A DNA stretch of 64,000 nt from Mycolicibacterium peregrinum. Its GTDB lineage: Bacteria > Actinomycetota > Actinomycetes > Mycobacteriales > Mycobacteriaceae. Position 1 is the stretch's first letter. Each line of letters opens with the position of its first letter. The notes beneath the pieces were generated by a model. It worked only from the letters and a program-made list of their open reading frames with translations, searched no databases and was not told the DNA's origin. The stretch lies in the NCBI RefSeq assembly GCF_001665625.1, contig NZ_LZSY01000088.1:1-64000 (forward strand). The letters are read 5' to 3'. Both the position numbers and the translations under genes were made by a program. Shown in pieces: positions 8,796-16,750 of this stretch.

Positions 8796-9323
8796 ATGAG
8801 TCGAGCACCGGCGCGGGCCCTGATCACTGTGGCCGCCGCCGATCTGCTGGCGCGGTTGCAGGAGCGTCACGGGGCGTTGATGTTCCATCAGTCCGGCGGG
8901 TGCTGCGACGGATCGTCGCCGATGTGTTACCCCGACGGCGAGTTCATCGTCGGGGACCGCGACATCGTGCTGGCGGTGCTCGACGTGGGCGGTGCGGACG
9001 CGAGGAGCAAAGGCATCTTCGGTGTGCCCGTGTGGATCTCCGGCCCCCAGTTCGAGGCGTGGAAGCACACCCAGTTGGTGATCGACGTCGTACCCGGTCG
9101 GGGTGGTGGGTTCAGTTTGGAAGCGCCCGAAGGCATGCGCTTCCTGTCGCGTGGCCGGGCGTTCACCGACGAGGAGAATGCCCTACTGGCCGAGCAACCC
9201 CCGGTGACGGGCGCGCAGTACAGCGCCGGCGCCCGCCCGCCCGATACCGGCAGCCACCTGGTCGGCGAAGCCGCCGACGCCTGCCCGGTACCGGCGCGAA
9301 CGGTGCCTACTTCGCCAAGGTGA
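8796..9323 (+). CDS. DUF779 family protein
   Basis: Orthologue of Rv0459, 175 residues. The core (about 10-130) is a DUF779 domain with HQSGGCCDGSSPMC, a Cys cluster that could bind metal. Members often neighbour aldehyde dehydrogenases, but none is adjacent here: the Rv0458 dehydrogenase of M. tuberculosis is missing from this position. After about residue 125 the tail is low in conserved features. ATG 8796 has AGTGAGG upstream; GTG 8793 is an alternative. Its 3' end overlaps the convergent cyclopropane synthase gene by 17 bp. Function unknown. Confidence 0.8.
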   Translation: MSRAPARALITVAAADLLARLQERHGALMFHQSGGCCDGSSPMCYPDGEFIVGDRDIVLAVLDVGGADARSKGIFGVPVWISGPQFEAWKHTQLVIDVVPGRGGGFSLEAPEGMRFLSRGRAFTDEENALLAEQPPVTGAQYSAGARPPDTGSHLVGEAADACPVPARTVPTSPR

Positions 9324-10170
9324 ACTGGACCACGTCGGTCTGGCGACGGCGGAACAGCTTGGCGCAGCCGGTCAGATACTTCACGTAACGCTCGTAGACC
9401 TCTTCGGACTGGGTCGCGACGGCCTGCTGCCGGTTAGCCTGCAGATTGTCAGCCCAGACGTCGAGGGTTCGGGCGTAGTGCGGCTGCAACGACTGCTCCC
9501 GAGTGACCGTGAATTCGGCTGCGGTCGCGTGCTCATGGACCATCGGAATCGACGGCAACTGCCCACCGGGGAAGATCTCGGTCAGGATGAACTTGATGAA
9601 CCTGGCCAGCTCGAAGGTGACAGGTACTCCCATCTCATGAGCCTTGCGGGGATCGATCCCGCAGATGGTGTGCAGCAACATCACCCCATCGGACGGCAGG
9701 GCCTGATACGCCTTGTCGAAGAAGGCGGGGTAGCGGTCACGACCGAAATGCTCGAACGCGCCGATGGAGACGATCCGGTCGACCGACTCGTCGAACTGCT
9801 CCCAGCCCTGCAAGAGCACTCGCCTGCCGCGGTCGGTGTCCATACCGTCGAACATCCTGCTGACATGCGCAGCCTGGTTCTTCGACAGCGTCAGTCCCAC
9901 CACGTCGACGTCGTAGCGTTCGATGGCGCGTCGCATCGTGGCACCCCAACCGCACCCGACGTCGAGCAACGTCATCCCCGGTTCCAGCCCCAACTTGCCC
10001 AGCGCGAGGTCGATCTTGGCGATCTGCGCTTCCTCCAAGCTCATGTCGTCGCGCTCGAAATACGCGCAGCTGTAGGTCTGCGTCGGATCGAGGAACAGGC
10101 GGAAGAAGTCGTCGGAAAGGTCGTAGTGAGCTTGGACGTCGGCAAAATGCGGAGTCAGGGATTTCGGCAC
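9307..10170 (-). CDS. Cyclopropane mycolic acid synthase (CmaA/MmaA family)
   Basis: A 287-residue SAM-dependent enzyme modifying double bonds of mycolic acid precursors. Motifs are HYDLSDDFF, YSCAYFE, the SAM loop LDVGCGWG, SIGAFEHFG, and the C-terminal VKYLTGCAKLFR. The sequence resembles CmaA1/MmaA more than UmaA. I use GTG 10170, preceded by AGAAAGG, which gives VPKSLTPHFADVQAHYDL; the longer frame to 10422 has no family support. In M. tuberculosis no such gene sits between Rv0459 and Rv0460, so this is a species-specific placement. Which modification it makes (cis or trans cyclopropane, hydroxyl) cannot be read from sequence. Confidence 0.88.
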   Translation of the reverse strand: MPKSLTPHFADVQAHYDLSDDFFRLFLDPTQTYSCAYFERDDMSLEEAQIAKIDLALGKLGLEPGMTLLDVGCGWGATMRRAIERYDVDVVGLTLSKNQAAHVSRMFDGMDTDRGRRVLLQGWEQFDESVDRIVSIGAFEHFGRDRYPAFFDKAYQALPSDGVMLLHTICGIDPRKAHEMGVPVTFELARFIKFILTEIFPGGQLPSIPMVHEHATAAEFTVTREQSLQPHYARTLDVWADNLQANRQQAVATQSEEVYERYVKYLTGCAKLFRRRQTDVVQFTLAK

Positions 10171-10322
10171 AGGGGCGCCTTTCTGCTGCTCGTCGGTCGA
10201 GAGACAGATCGCGGCCGCGATCCTCATAGACCATTCGGAGCCGATCGGGCCACGGATGGCTACGAATCGATATCGGCCGGGGCGCGCCGCACGCGTGCCG
10301 CTGTCGTACGGGATCGCGGCGT

Positions 10323-10334
10323 TATCGTCGAAGG
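10323..10334 (+). promoter_or_regulatory. Leaderless promoter (TATCGT)
   Basis: TATCGT at 10323-10328 is separated by exactly 6 nt from GTG 10335, so the mRNA probably starts at the start codon. Confidence 0.5.
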
Positions 10335-10613
10335 GTGATTCCGCTGCCACGGGCGTGGCTGCTGACCGGCGCAATGTCGGTCGGCGTAGCGGTCGGCCTA
10401 CTGGCCGGGATTGCCACGACACTGCTGGTGACGGTCTCCGTCCGGCCCGATGTGGTGATCGCCCTCGTCCTCGGAGTTCCCGGCGTCCTCGGGACGCTCC
10501 TCGTCCTGGTCGCGGGGCGGCGCTGGGTCACCACGCTCGGAGCCTTCGCGCTGGCCATCGCGCCCGGCTGGTTCGGCGCACTGGCGATCATCCAGGTGGC
10601 ATCCCATGGCTGA
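10335..10613 (+). CDS. Small membrane protein (Rv0460 orthologue)
   Basis: A 92-residue protein that is almost entirely hydrophobic, with three likely membrane helices (about 8-30, 38-60 and 65-85). It corresponds by position to Rv0460. GTG 10335 follows a leaderless-type promoter. Its end overlaps the start of the next gene by 8 bp, so the two are translationally coupled. No function is known to me. Confidence 0.75.
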   Translation: MIPLPRAWLLTGAMSVGVAVGLLAGIATTLLVTVSVRPDVVIALVLGVPGVLGTLLVLVAGRRWVTTLGAFALAIAPGWFGALAIIQVASHG

Positions 10614-11100
10614 GGACGTCGACACCTCCACCGCGGACTTCGCCCCGCTGTTCGACACCGGGGAAAACGAGATCGTCGCCGACGAATCGTCGGCCGCCAC
10701 CACGCCTGCGGAAGACATGACGCCGGACCAGACGGAAACCGACGACGCACCCTCGGCGCCGTTGCCCGCCCCGGCCCCGTCCGTCGTGGTCGAGGGGTCC
10801 TATCTGTCGGTGAAGTGGTGGACGTTCGTGGGCGTGCTGGCCGGGGTCTGGTTCGTCTCGGCCGCCGCCGGCGCGGGCCTGTACTACTACTGGTATCAGT
10901 CGGCCGACAAGACCTGGCCGGTGTTCGCGGCGCTGGCCTACGTCGTCACCACCACGGTCGGCGCGCTGCTGGCTTCGACGGCGCAACGCAAACCGGTGGT
11001 ATCGGCCCTGGCCATCGCGCTGATGTCGGCGCCGGTGGCGGCAATGGCCGCAGCAGCGGTTTTCTACGGCGCCTACGTGTTCGGCTGGATCGCCCGGTAG
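10606..11100 (+). CDS. Membrane protein with acidic N-terminus (Rv0461 orthologue)
   Basis: A 164-residue protein. The first 65 residues are acidic and Pro/Ala-rich, probably disordered and cytoplasmic. Three hydrophobic helices follow at about 75-95, 103-123 and 133-160. ATG 10606 overlaps the previous gene by 8 bp. It lies 30 bp ahead of lpdC, which has its own leaderless promoter. The order Rv0460-Rv0461-lpdC-Rv0463 is the same in M. tuberculosis. Function unknown. Confidence 0.75.
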   Translation: MAEDVDTSTADFAPLFDTGENEIVADESSAATTPAEDMTPDQTETDDAPSAPLPAPAPSVVVEGSYLSVKWWTFVGVLAGVWFVSAAAGAGLYYYWYQSADKTWPVFAALAYVVTTTVGALLASTAQRKPVVSALAIALMSAPVAAMAAAAVFYGAYVFGWIAR

Positions 11101-11118
11101 CACCATTGCGCCGCCCAT

Positions 11119-11130
11119 TAGGGTGGGGTC
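11119..11130 (+). promoter_or_regulatory. Leaderless promoter of lpdC (TAGGGT)
   Basis: TAGGGT at 11119-11124 is followed by exactly 6 nt and then GTG 11131, with no ribosome site, as in a leaderless transcript. Confidence 0.55.
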
Positions 11131-12525
11131 GTGACCCACTTTGACGTTGTCGTTCTCGGAGCTGGTCCCGGTGGATACGTCGCGGCCATTCGTGCCGCCC
11201 AACTGGGGCTGAACACCGCAATTGTCGAGCCCAAGTACTGGGGCGGTGTGTGCCTCAATGTCGGCTGTATCCCGTCCAAAGCGTTGCTGCGCAACGCGGA
11301 ACTCGCACACATCTTCAACAAGGAAGCCAAGACCTTCGGGATCAGCGGTGAGGCCACGTTCGATTACGGTGCCGCCTTCGACCGCAGTCGCAAGGTCGCC
11401 GACGGCCGTGTGGCCGGCGTGCACTTCCTGATGAAGAAGAACAAGATCACCGAGGTCCACGGCTACGGCACCTTCACCGGCCCCAAGTCGATGTCGGTGA
11501 AGCTCAACGAGGGTGGGACCGAGGAGCTCACGTTCGACAACGCGATCATCGCGACCGGGTCGTCGACCCGCCTGGTGCCGGGCACCTCGCTGTCCGAGAA
11601 CGTGGTCACCTACGAAACCCAGATCCTCTCGCGCGACCTGCCGGGCTCGATCATCATCGCCGGCGCCGGTGCGATCGGCATGGAATTCGCCTACGTGCTG
11701 AAGAACTACGGCGTCGACGTCACCATCGTCGAATTCCTGCCGCGCGCCCTGCCCAACGAGGACGCCGAGGTCTCCAAGGAGATCGAGAAGCAGTACAAGA
11801 AGCTGGGCGTGAAGATCCTCACCGGCACCAAGGTCGAGGGCATTGCCGACGACGGTTCGACAGTCACGGTGACCGTCAGCAAGGACGGCAAGACCGAGGA
11901 GCTCAAGGCCGACAAGGTGCTGCAGGCCATCGGATTCGGGCCCAACGTCGAAGGCTTCGGCCTGGAGGCCGCGGGAGTCGCGCTGACCGACCGCGGCGCC
12001 ATCGCGATCGACGATTACATGCGCACCAACGTGCCCGGTATCTACTCCATCGGCGATGTCACCGGCAAGCTCCAGCTGGCCCATGTGGCCGAGGCCCAGG
12101 GCGTCGTCGCCGCTGAAACCATCGCCGGCGCAGAGACTCTCGCGCTGGGCGACTACCGGATGATGCCGCGCGCTACGTTCTGCCAGCCGCAGGTCGCCAG
12201 CTTCGGGCTCACTGAAGAGCAGGCCAAGGCCGAAGGCTACGACGTCGTCGTCGCCAAGTTCCCGTTCACCGCCAACGGCAAGGCGCACGGCCTGGCGGAC
12301 CCGACCGGTTTCGTGAAACTGATCGCCGACAAGAAGCACCTCGAACTGATCGGCGGACACCTGATCGGGCCGGACGTCTCCGAACTGCTGCCGGAGCTGA
12401 CCCTGGCGCAGAAGTGGGACCTGACCGCCAACGAGTTGGCCCGCAACGTGCACACCCACCCGACCCTGTCGGAGGCGCTGCAGGAGTGCTTCCACGGGCT
12501 GACCGGCCACATGATCAACTTTTGA
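11131..12525 (+). CDS. lpdC: Dihydrolipoamide dehydrogenase
   Basis: A 464-residue FAD enzyme, the same length as Rv0462. It reoxidises dihydrolipoamide for pyruvate dehydrogenase and, in mycobacteria, also serves the peroxynitrite reductase and branched-chain ketoacid complexes. Visible are the FAD loop GAGPGGY, the redox disulphide Cys41/Cys46 in [13 protein letters not shown], a second Rossmann [10 protein letters not shown], and the C-terminal HTHPTLSEA with the catalytic His-Glu pair. The gene is leaderless from GTG 11131. Its TGA overlaps the TTG start of the next gene. Confidence 0.95.
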   Translation: MTHFDVVVLGAGPGGYVAAIRAAQLGLNTAIVEPKYWGGVCLNVGCIPSKALLRNAELAHIFNKEAKTFGISGEATFDYGAAFDRSRKVADGRVAGVHFLMKKNKITEVHGYGTFTGPKSMSVKLNEGGTEELTFDNAIIATGSSTRLVPGTSLSENVVTYETQILSRDLPGSIIIAGAGAIGMEFAYVLKNYGVDVTIVEFLPRALPNEDAEVSKEIEKQYKKLGVKILTGTKVEGIADDGSTVTVTVSKDGKTEELKADKVLQAIGFGPNVEGFGLEAAGVALTDRGAIAIDDYMRTNVPGIYSIGDVTGKLQLAHVAEAQGVVAAETIAGAETLALGDYRMMPRATFCQPQVASFGLTEEQAKAEGYDVVVAKFPFTANGKAHGLADPTGFVKLIADKKHLELIGGHLIGPDVSELLPELTLAQKWDLTANELARNVHTHPTLSEALQECFHGLTGHMINF

Positions 12526-12791
12526 GAAACGAAATCGTCGCCGGCATAGCCGGATTGGTGGTCGGCCACATAGTGTGGCTGGCTGCCATCACATTGGCGA
12601 CCGAGGGCTCCCGCGTCAACATCTGGGTGCTGTTGGTCGCGGCCCTGTCCTTCATCGGCGGGGCCGCGGGGGTCTATTTCGGTCGACGTAAGTACCAGCA
12701 GAAATCCCACACCTGGGCGGCGTTCCTGTGGACGTTGCCGGTGTCCCCGGTGCTGTTCTCACTGGTGCTGCTGGGCGTGACGTACCTGTAG
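12522..12791 (+). CDS. Small membrane protein (Rv0463 orthologue)
   Basis: An 89-residue protein with three hydrophobic helices (about 5-23, 30-50 and 63-86) and a basic loop RRKYQQK between the second and third. I place the start at TTG 12522, which shares bases with the lpdC TGA, giving [15 protein letters not shown]. This overlap implies coupled translation with lpdC. Orthologous by position to Rv0463 (97 residues). Function unknown. Confidence 0.7.
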   Translation: MRNEIVAGIAGLVVGHIVWLAAITLATEGSRVNIWVLLVAALSFIGGAAGVYFGRRKYQQKSHTWAAFLWTLPVSPVLFSLVLLGVTYL

Positions 12792-12803
12792 TGCTGTAGT
12801 GCC

Positions 12804-12868
12804 GCGCCGTTTTCTACTACGGGGTTGTTGATCGGCGGCGCGTACAACCCCCATGTGGAAAACGGCGC
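12804..12868. terminator. Two-tier hairpin between convergent genes
   Basis: GCGCCGTTTTC (12804-12814) pairs with GAAAACGGCGC (12858-12868). Inside it, GGGGTTGT (12821-12828) pairs with ACAACCCC (12844-12851). It lies between the stop codons of the lpdC operon and the convergent CMD-family gene and has T and A runs in its stem, so it could terminate in both directions. Confidence 0.6.
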
Positions 12869-12879
12869 AATCGGTAGGC

Positions 12880-13431
12880 CTAGTCGGGGAAGTCCAGCGG
12901 GACTCGCAGCGTCGTCATCGTGGCGGCCAAACCGTCGTATTGGGCTGCCAGCAAGCAGAATTCGATGAGCTGCTGCTTGGTCATCAGCTTCGACAGGGCG
13001 GCCCACGTCTCGGAGGAGACCGACCGGGTGACGACGAACTCATCGGTCGCAGTGACCAACACCCGCTGTCGATCGGTCAAGCCTTCAGCGTCAGGCCCCT
13101 CGAAGATGCGGGCCTGAGTCTCGGCGTCGACACCGCGGCTGCGGGCCAGCCGGCGATGCTGCTGCAGCTCGTATTCGCAATCCCGCAGATGCCCGACCCG
13201 CAGGATGACCAGCTCGGCATCCTGACGTGACAACTTGCCCAGCGGGCCGAGTAGCAGGCCCGAATACGGCAGCCAGGCCAGGAACAGCAGCTTGTGCTGG
13301 CCAAGCACGTTCATCAGGGTGAACCTCGGTGCCCGGATAGCCCTGGCGCCCAGTTTGGCGATGGCCCAGTTGACCGGGCCCAGCTCGCGGAATCCGCCCG
13401 GCGCGATGCGGGCCGGCTCGAGTGCACTCAC
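12880..13431 (-). CDS. Carboxymuconolactone decarboxylase (AhpD-like) family protein
   Basis: A 183-residue orthologue of Rv0464c with the all-helical CMD/AhpD fold signature: LVILRVGHLRDCEYELQQH and TDRQRVLVTATDEF. AhpD peroxidases use a CxxC pair before the His, but here only one Cys is present (DCEYELQQH), so disulphide chemistry of the AhpD kind is not expected. I use GTG 13431 (VSALEPARI); the frame beyond it overlaps the upstream lipoprotein gene. Substrate unknown. Confidence 0.75.
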   Translation of the reverse strand: MSALEPARIAPGGFRELGPVNWAIAKLGARAIRAPRFTLMNVLGQHKLLFLAWLPYSGLLLGPLGKLSRQDAELVILRVGHLRDCEYELQQHRRLARSRGVDAETQARIFEGPDAEGLTDRQRVLVTATDEFVVTRSVSSETWAALSKLMTKQQLIEFCLLAAQYDGLAATMTTLRVPLDFPD

Positions 13432-13460
13432 CCCGCCGAGTCTGGCACAGGTGGCGCGGC

Positions 13461-14081
13461 TCAGAAGGTCCAGGCGCCGGTGGGTTCGATGACGAACCCA
13501 CGATTCGTATAGCCGTCGATGCAGGCGATGCGCTGTTTCGGTCCGACAGCGCAAATCTTGTCGCCGAGCCCCGGGTTGTTTCGGCTCCAGTCAAGGACGA
13601 TCTTCTGCCCGACATCCAGAAGTGGATAGGCGCTGGGTTCGCAGCCGTCATCGATTCGTTCGATTGTGAAACCCCGGTCGTAATTCACCGCTCCCACCCG
13701 CAGCTGTGAGACATCGGAGCAGGTGCGGTCATCGGGTTTGTAGAAGTCCGACGAGAACCTGCCCGAGCATCCGATATCGCCGAGAGAGATCTGGCAGCTC
13801 AATCCGGTCGGCGTACTGAACCGGTAGACCGGGCCTCCGCGCAGCGGGATATAGAACCTCTCCGGATCGGCGGAAGAGAAATCCTGCAGGTTCGGGACAA
13901 CGTGCGGTGGTGGCGCGGGACGCGCTGTACCGGAGACCGGTTGGGTGCAGGCCGTCAGGCCGGCCGCGGCAAATGCGACCAACCCAAGCGCAAGAGGCCA
14001 TTTGCTCGCCGGTGCGATGAGTTTCAGGAATGTCCATCGCCGGTCGGCGACGGCGCTCAGCCGCCAGCGGGCCCCGGTCAT
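13461..14081 (-). CDS. Putative lipoprotein
   Basis: The protein has up to 206 residues. A hydrophobic segment ends in the lipobox GLTAC at about residue 45, followed by TQPVSG and a Pro-rich linker, so the mature protein should be lipid-anchored outside the membrane. The mature domain holds several Cys (SCQISLGDIGC, RTCSDV, DGCEPS, ICAVG, IACIDG), probably in disulphides. ATG 14081 gives a rather long N-region; a later start is possible. It lies 29 bp before the CMD-family gene on the same strand. I recognise no family. Confidence 0.7.
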   Translation of the reverse strand: MTGARWRLSAVADRRWTFLKLIAPASKWPLALGLVAFAAAGLTACTQPVSGTARPAPPPHVVPNLQDFSSADPERFYIPLRGGPVYRFSTPTGLSCQISLGDIGCSGRFSSDFYKPDDRTCSDVSQLRVGAVNYDRGFTIERIDDGCEPSAYPLLDVGQKIVLDWSRNNPGLGDKICAVGPKQRIACIDGYTNRGFVIEPTGAWTF

Positions 14082-14127
14082 TCCCAGATCTTATGGGCTG
14101 CTCGCGGGCCCCTGGAGCGCCAGTTCG

Positions 14128-15543
14128 CTACGGCTCACGCACCAAATACGGTGACACCGTCGAGCGGTGCTCGTTGAGGTCAAGGGCCTTGCCGAGCGCC
14201 GGGAAGGCGCGCTGCGGGCAGTTGTCACGTTCGCACACCCGGCAACCCGATCCGATGGGCGTGGCGACCTCGCCCGAGAGGTCCAGCCCTTCGGAGTACA
14301 CCAGCCGATGGGCATGGCGCAGTTCGCATCCCAACCCGATCGCGAAGGTCTTGCCGGGCTGCCCGTAGCGCGAGGCGCGGCGCTCCACGGTGCGGGCCAC
14401 CCACAAGTAGTTGCGGCCGTCGGGCATCTGCGCGATCTGCACCTGGATCTTTCCCGGGTTGGTGAAGGTTTCGTACACATTCCACAGCGGGCAGGTGCCG
14501 CCCGAGGAGGAGAAGTGAAAGCCGGTGGCGGACTGTCGTTTTGACATGTTCCCGGCGCGGTCTACCCGGACGAACGAGAACGGCACGCCGCGCATCGACG
14601 GACGCTGCAGCGTGGAGAGCCGGTGCGCGATGGTCTCGTAGCTCACCGAATAGAACGCCGACAGCCGCTCCACGTCGTACCGGAAATTCTCGGCCACATC
14701 GTGGAATTGGCGGTAGGGGAGAACGGTCGCCGCGGCGAAGTAGTTGGCCAGGCCGAGCCGGGCCAGGGTGCGGGATTCGTCGCTGGTGAACATGCCCTCG
14801 TCGACCATCTTGTCGATGAGTTGGCCGAACTCGAGGAAGGCCAGTTCGGCCGCCATCTTGAACACCTGCTGGCCGCGGGAGAGATGATTGCCCATCTCCA
14901 GCGTCTTGGTGGCCGGATCATAACGGTGCAGCACGGTGTCGCCCAGATCGATGCGCCGCACGATCCGGACCCCGTGCTCGGTGGTCAGCCGGTTGGCCAG
15001 CTCGCCGGCCAGATCACCGCGGTGCATCCGGATCTTGGCGGTCAGATCCTCGGCGGCGGTATCGAGCTCGTGCAGATAGTTCTGCCGTTGGTAGAAGTAG
15101 TCGCGCACTTCTTCGTGTGGCATGGTGATCGACCCGCTGCCGCTGCCGTCCGAGTAGCGGTCTTCGGTGGCGGCGGCCAACTGGGTGGTGGTGAGCCGGT
15201 ACCGACGGTGCAGGTTCACCATGGCGCGGGCGAAGTTCGGATACGCCGCCACCATGTCGGCGACTTCGGCGACATCCATGCCGGCGCCGAGATCGCGGTC
15301 CATCGCCACCTCGCGCATTTCCGCGACCAATCGGGTGTCGTCGTGGGAGGCGAAGAACGTCGCGTCCACCCCGAAAACCTCGGTGATGCGGAGCAGCACC
15401 GCCACGGTGAGCGGCCGGACGTCGTGCTCGATCTGGTTGAGGTAGCTGGGGGAGATCTCCAGCATCTGAGCCAGGGCCGCCTGGCTGAATCCACGCTCGC
15501 TCCGCAGTTGACGCACCCGCGACCCAACGAACGTTTTTGCCAC
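14128..15543 (-). CDS. ramB: RamB-type transcriptional regulator of glyoxylate genes
   Basis: A 471-residue orthologue of Rv0465c. Residues 1-65 form an XRE helix-turn-helix (GFSQAALAQMLEISPSYLNQI). A central IrrE/ImmA-like peptidase-related region follows (about 180-310), and a C-terminal short-chain fatty-acyl regulator domain with Cys clusters (GSGCRVCERDNC). RamB represses isocitrate lyase genes in M. tuberculosis and acetate genes in Corynebacterium. GTG 15543 gives VAKTFVGSRV. It is divergent from the thioesterase and close to icl; a shared 9-mer in both control regions (15575-15583 and 16584-16601) supports local regulation. Confidence 0.9.
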   Translation of the reverse strand: MAKTFVGSRVRQLRSERGFSQAALAQMLEISPSYLNQIEHDVRPLTVAVLLRITEVFGVDATFFASHDDTRLVAEMREVAMDRDLGAGMDVAEVADMVAAYPNFARAMVNLHRRYRLTTTQLAAATEDRYSDGSGSGSITMPHEEVRDYFYQRQNYLHELDTAAEDLTAKIRMHRGDLAGELANRLTTEHGVRIVRRIDLGDTVLHRYDPATKTLEMGNHLSRGQQVFKMAAELAFLEFGQLIDKMVDEGMFTSDESRTLARLGLANYFAAATVLPYRQFHDVAENFRYDVERLSAFYSVSYETIAHRLSTLQRPSMRGVPFSFVRVDRAGNMSKRQSATGFHFSSSGGTCPLWNVYETFTNPGKIQVQIAQMPDGRNYLWVARTVERRASRYGQPGKTFAIGLGCELRHAHRLVYSEGLDLSGEVATPIGSGCRVCERDNCPQRAFPALGKALDLNEHRSTVSPYLVREP

Positions 15544-15574
15544 GGTGAACTAGGCTACCGCCGGATTAACACAG

Positions 15575-15583
15575 TTGCGAAGA
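15575..15583 (-). promoter_or_regulatory. Candidate RamB site in the ramB control region
   Basis: TTGCGAAGA here is the reverse complement of TCTTCGCAA, which occurs twice in tandem ahead of icl. The site lies 32 bp upstream of ramB GTG in the divergent intergenic region, as expected for autoregulation. The match to the RamB consensus is by resemblance (TTTGCAA core) only. Confidence 0.45.
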
Positions 15584-15674
15584 CGTCATTGGCTCCCTTG
15601 GCAGTTCAGGCTCTACTGGCAGTATCGGGCTGCCTGGCATGATCGGCTCAGGCGACAGCAACTGGGAGATGACC

Positions 15675-16496
15675 ATGACGGGAACCGCGCAAACTTCGAC
15701 CACCGGGCTCAACAAGGTGATGATGCCGGTGCCCGATCCCCATCCCGACGTCTTCGACCGGGAATGGCCGCTGCGGGTCGGCGATATCGATCGGGTCGGA
15801 CGTTTGCGGTTCGACGCCGCCGCCCGGCACATCCAGGACATCGGCTCCGACCATCTCCGCGAACTCGGCTTCGAGGAGACCCATCCGTTGTGGATCGTGC
15901 GGCGCACGATGATCGACCTGATCAAGCCGATCGAGTTCCAGGACATGCTGCGGATGCGGCGGTGGTGTTCCGGAACGTCGAACCGGTGGTGCGAGATGCG
16001 GGTGCGGATCGACGGCCGCAAGGGCGGCCTCATGGAATCCGAGGCGTTCTGGATCAACATCAACCGGGAGACGCAGGGGCCGGCCCGCATCTCCGACGAC
16101 TTCCTGTCCGGCCTGCGCCGCACCACCGACGAGGCGCGGCTGCGTTGGAAGTCCTACCTGAAGGCCGGCAGTCGTGAGGATGCGGCCGAAATTCGCGAGT
16201 ATCCGGTGCGGGTGTCCGACATCGACCTGTTCGATCACATGAACAACTCGGTCTACTGGACGGTGATCGAGGACTACCTGTACTCCCATCCCGAGCTGCT
16301 GGAGAAGCCGCTGCGGGTGACCATCGAGCACGACGCCGCAGTGGCGCTCGGCGAGAAACTCGAGATCCTTTCGCACGTTCACCCCGCCGGATCGACCGAC
16401 AAATTCGGCGAAGAGCTCTCCGACCGCACTGTTAGAACGCTCACATATGCCGTCGGCGACGAGACAAAAGCGATCGCTTCACTGTTCTCGCTCTGA
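15675..16496 (+). CDS. Acyl-ACP thioesterase-like protein (Rv0466 orthologue)
   Basis: A 273-residue protein with two hot-dog thioesterase halves. The first has VGDIDRVGRLRFDAAARHIQD; the second has VRVSDIDLFDHMNNSVYW, which contains the typical D-x3-D-x2-HMNN pattern. It resembles plant and bacterial FatA/FatB acyl-ACP thioesterases, which release fatty acids from acyl carrier protein. ATG 15675 follows GGGAG at good distance; ATG 15669 is an alternative. It precedes icl on the same strand but is separated by 254 bp of regulatory DNA. Confidence 0.85.
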   Translation: MTGTAQTSTTGLNKVMMPVPDPHPDVFDREWPLRVGDIDRVGRLRFDAAARHIQDIGSDHLRELGFEETHPLWIVRRTMIDLIKPIEFQDMLRMRRWCSGTSNRWCEMRVRIDGRKGGLMESEAFWININRETQGPARISDDFLSGLRRTTDEARLRWKSYLKAGSREDAAEIREYPVRVSDIDLFDHMNNSVYWTVIEDYLYSHPELLEKPLRVTIEHDAAVALGEKLEILSHVHPAGSTDKFGEELSDRTVRTLTYAVGDETKAIASLFSL

Positions 16497-16511
16497 CCCC
16501 TCCCGGTTTAA

Positions 16512-16527
16512 CAGTACGAGCGTACTG
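16512..16527. promoter_or_regulatory. Perfect palindrome ahead of icl
   Basis: CAGTACG-AG-CGTACTG is a 7-2-7 palindrome just after the thioesterase stop and 224 bp before the icl start. Its size suits a dimeric repressor. No regulator is assigned. Confidence 0.4.
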
Positions 16528-16583
16528 ACCTGCGCCTTTGGGCTACCCGTCGGTAGCTTCTGAACCGGTACAGCCATCATATT

Positions 16584-16601
16584 TCTTCGCAATCTTCGCA
16601 A
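16584..16601 (+). promoter_or_regulatory. Tandem 9-mer, candidate RamB operator of icl
   Basis: TCTTCGCAA occurs twice back to back at 16584-16592 and 16593-16601 and once inverted at 15575-15583 beside ramB. The region to the icl start (16751) is AT-richer than its surroundings and is likely the icl promoter. Confidence 0.5.
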
Positions 16602-16750
16602 GTTAACTAAGCGCTTTGGCGAAAGTTGGCAACTGAAACGGGTGGACCTGCGGATATGGGTTATGACATCTTCGGATTAGCACACCAGTGAAGCTGCTGC
16701 GGCGTTAGCAAGGAACCGCGGTGGTCGAACCAAACCGAAGGAGCAGTCCT

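Noticed and set aside
10588..12510. 640-codon minus-strand frame opposite lpdC
   Set aside because: Antisense shadow of lpdC and its upstream gene; long frames are common opposite GC-rich third positions.
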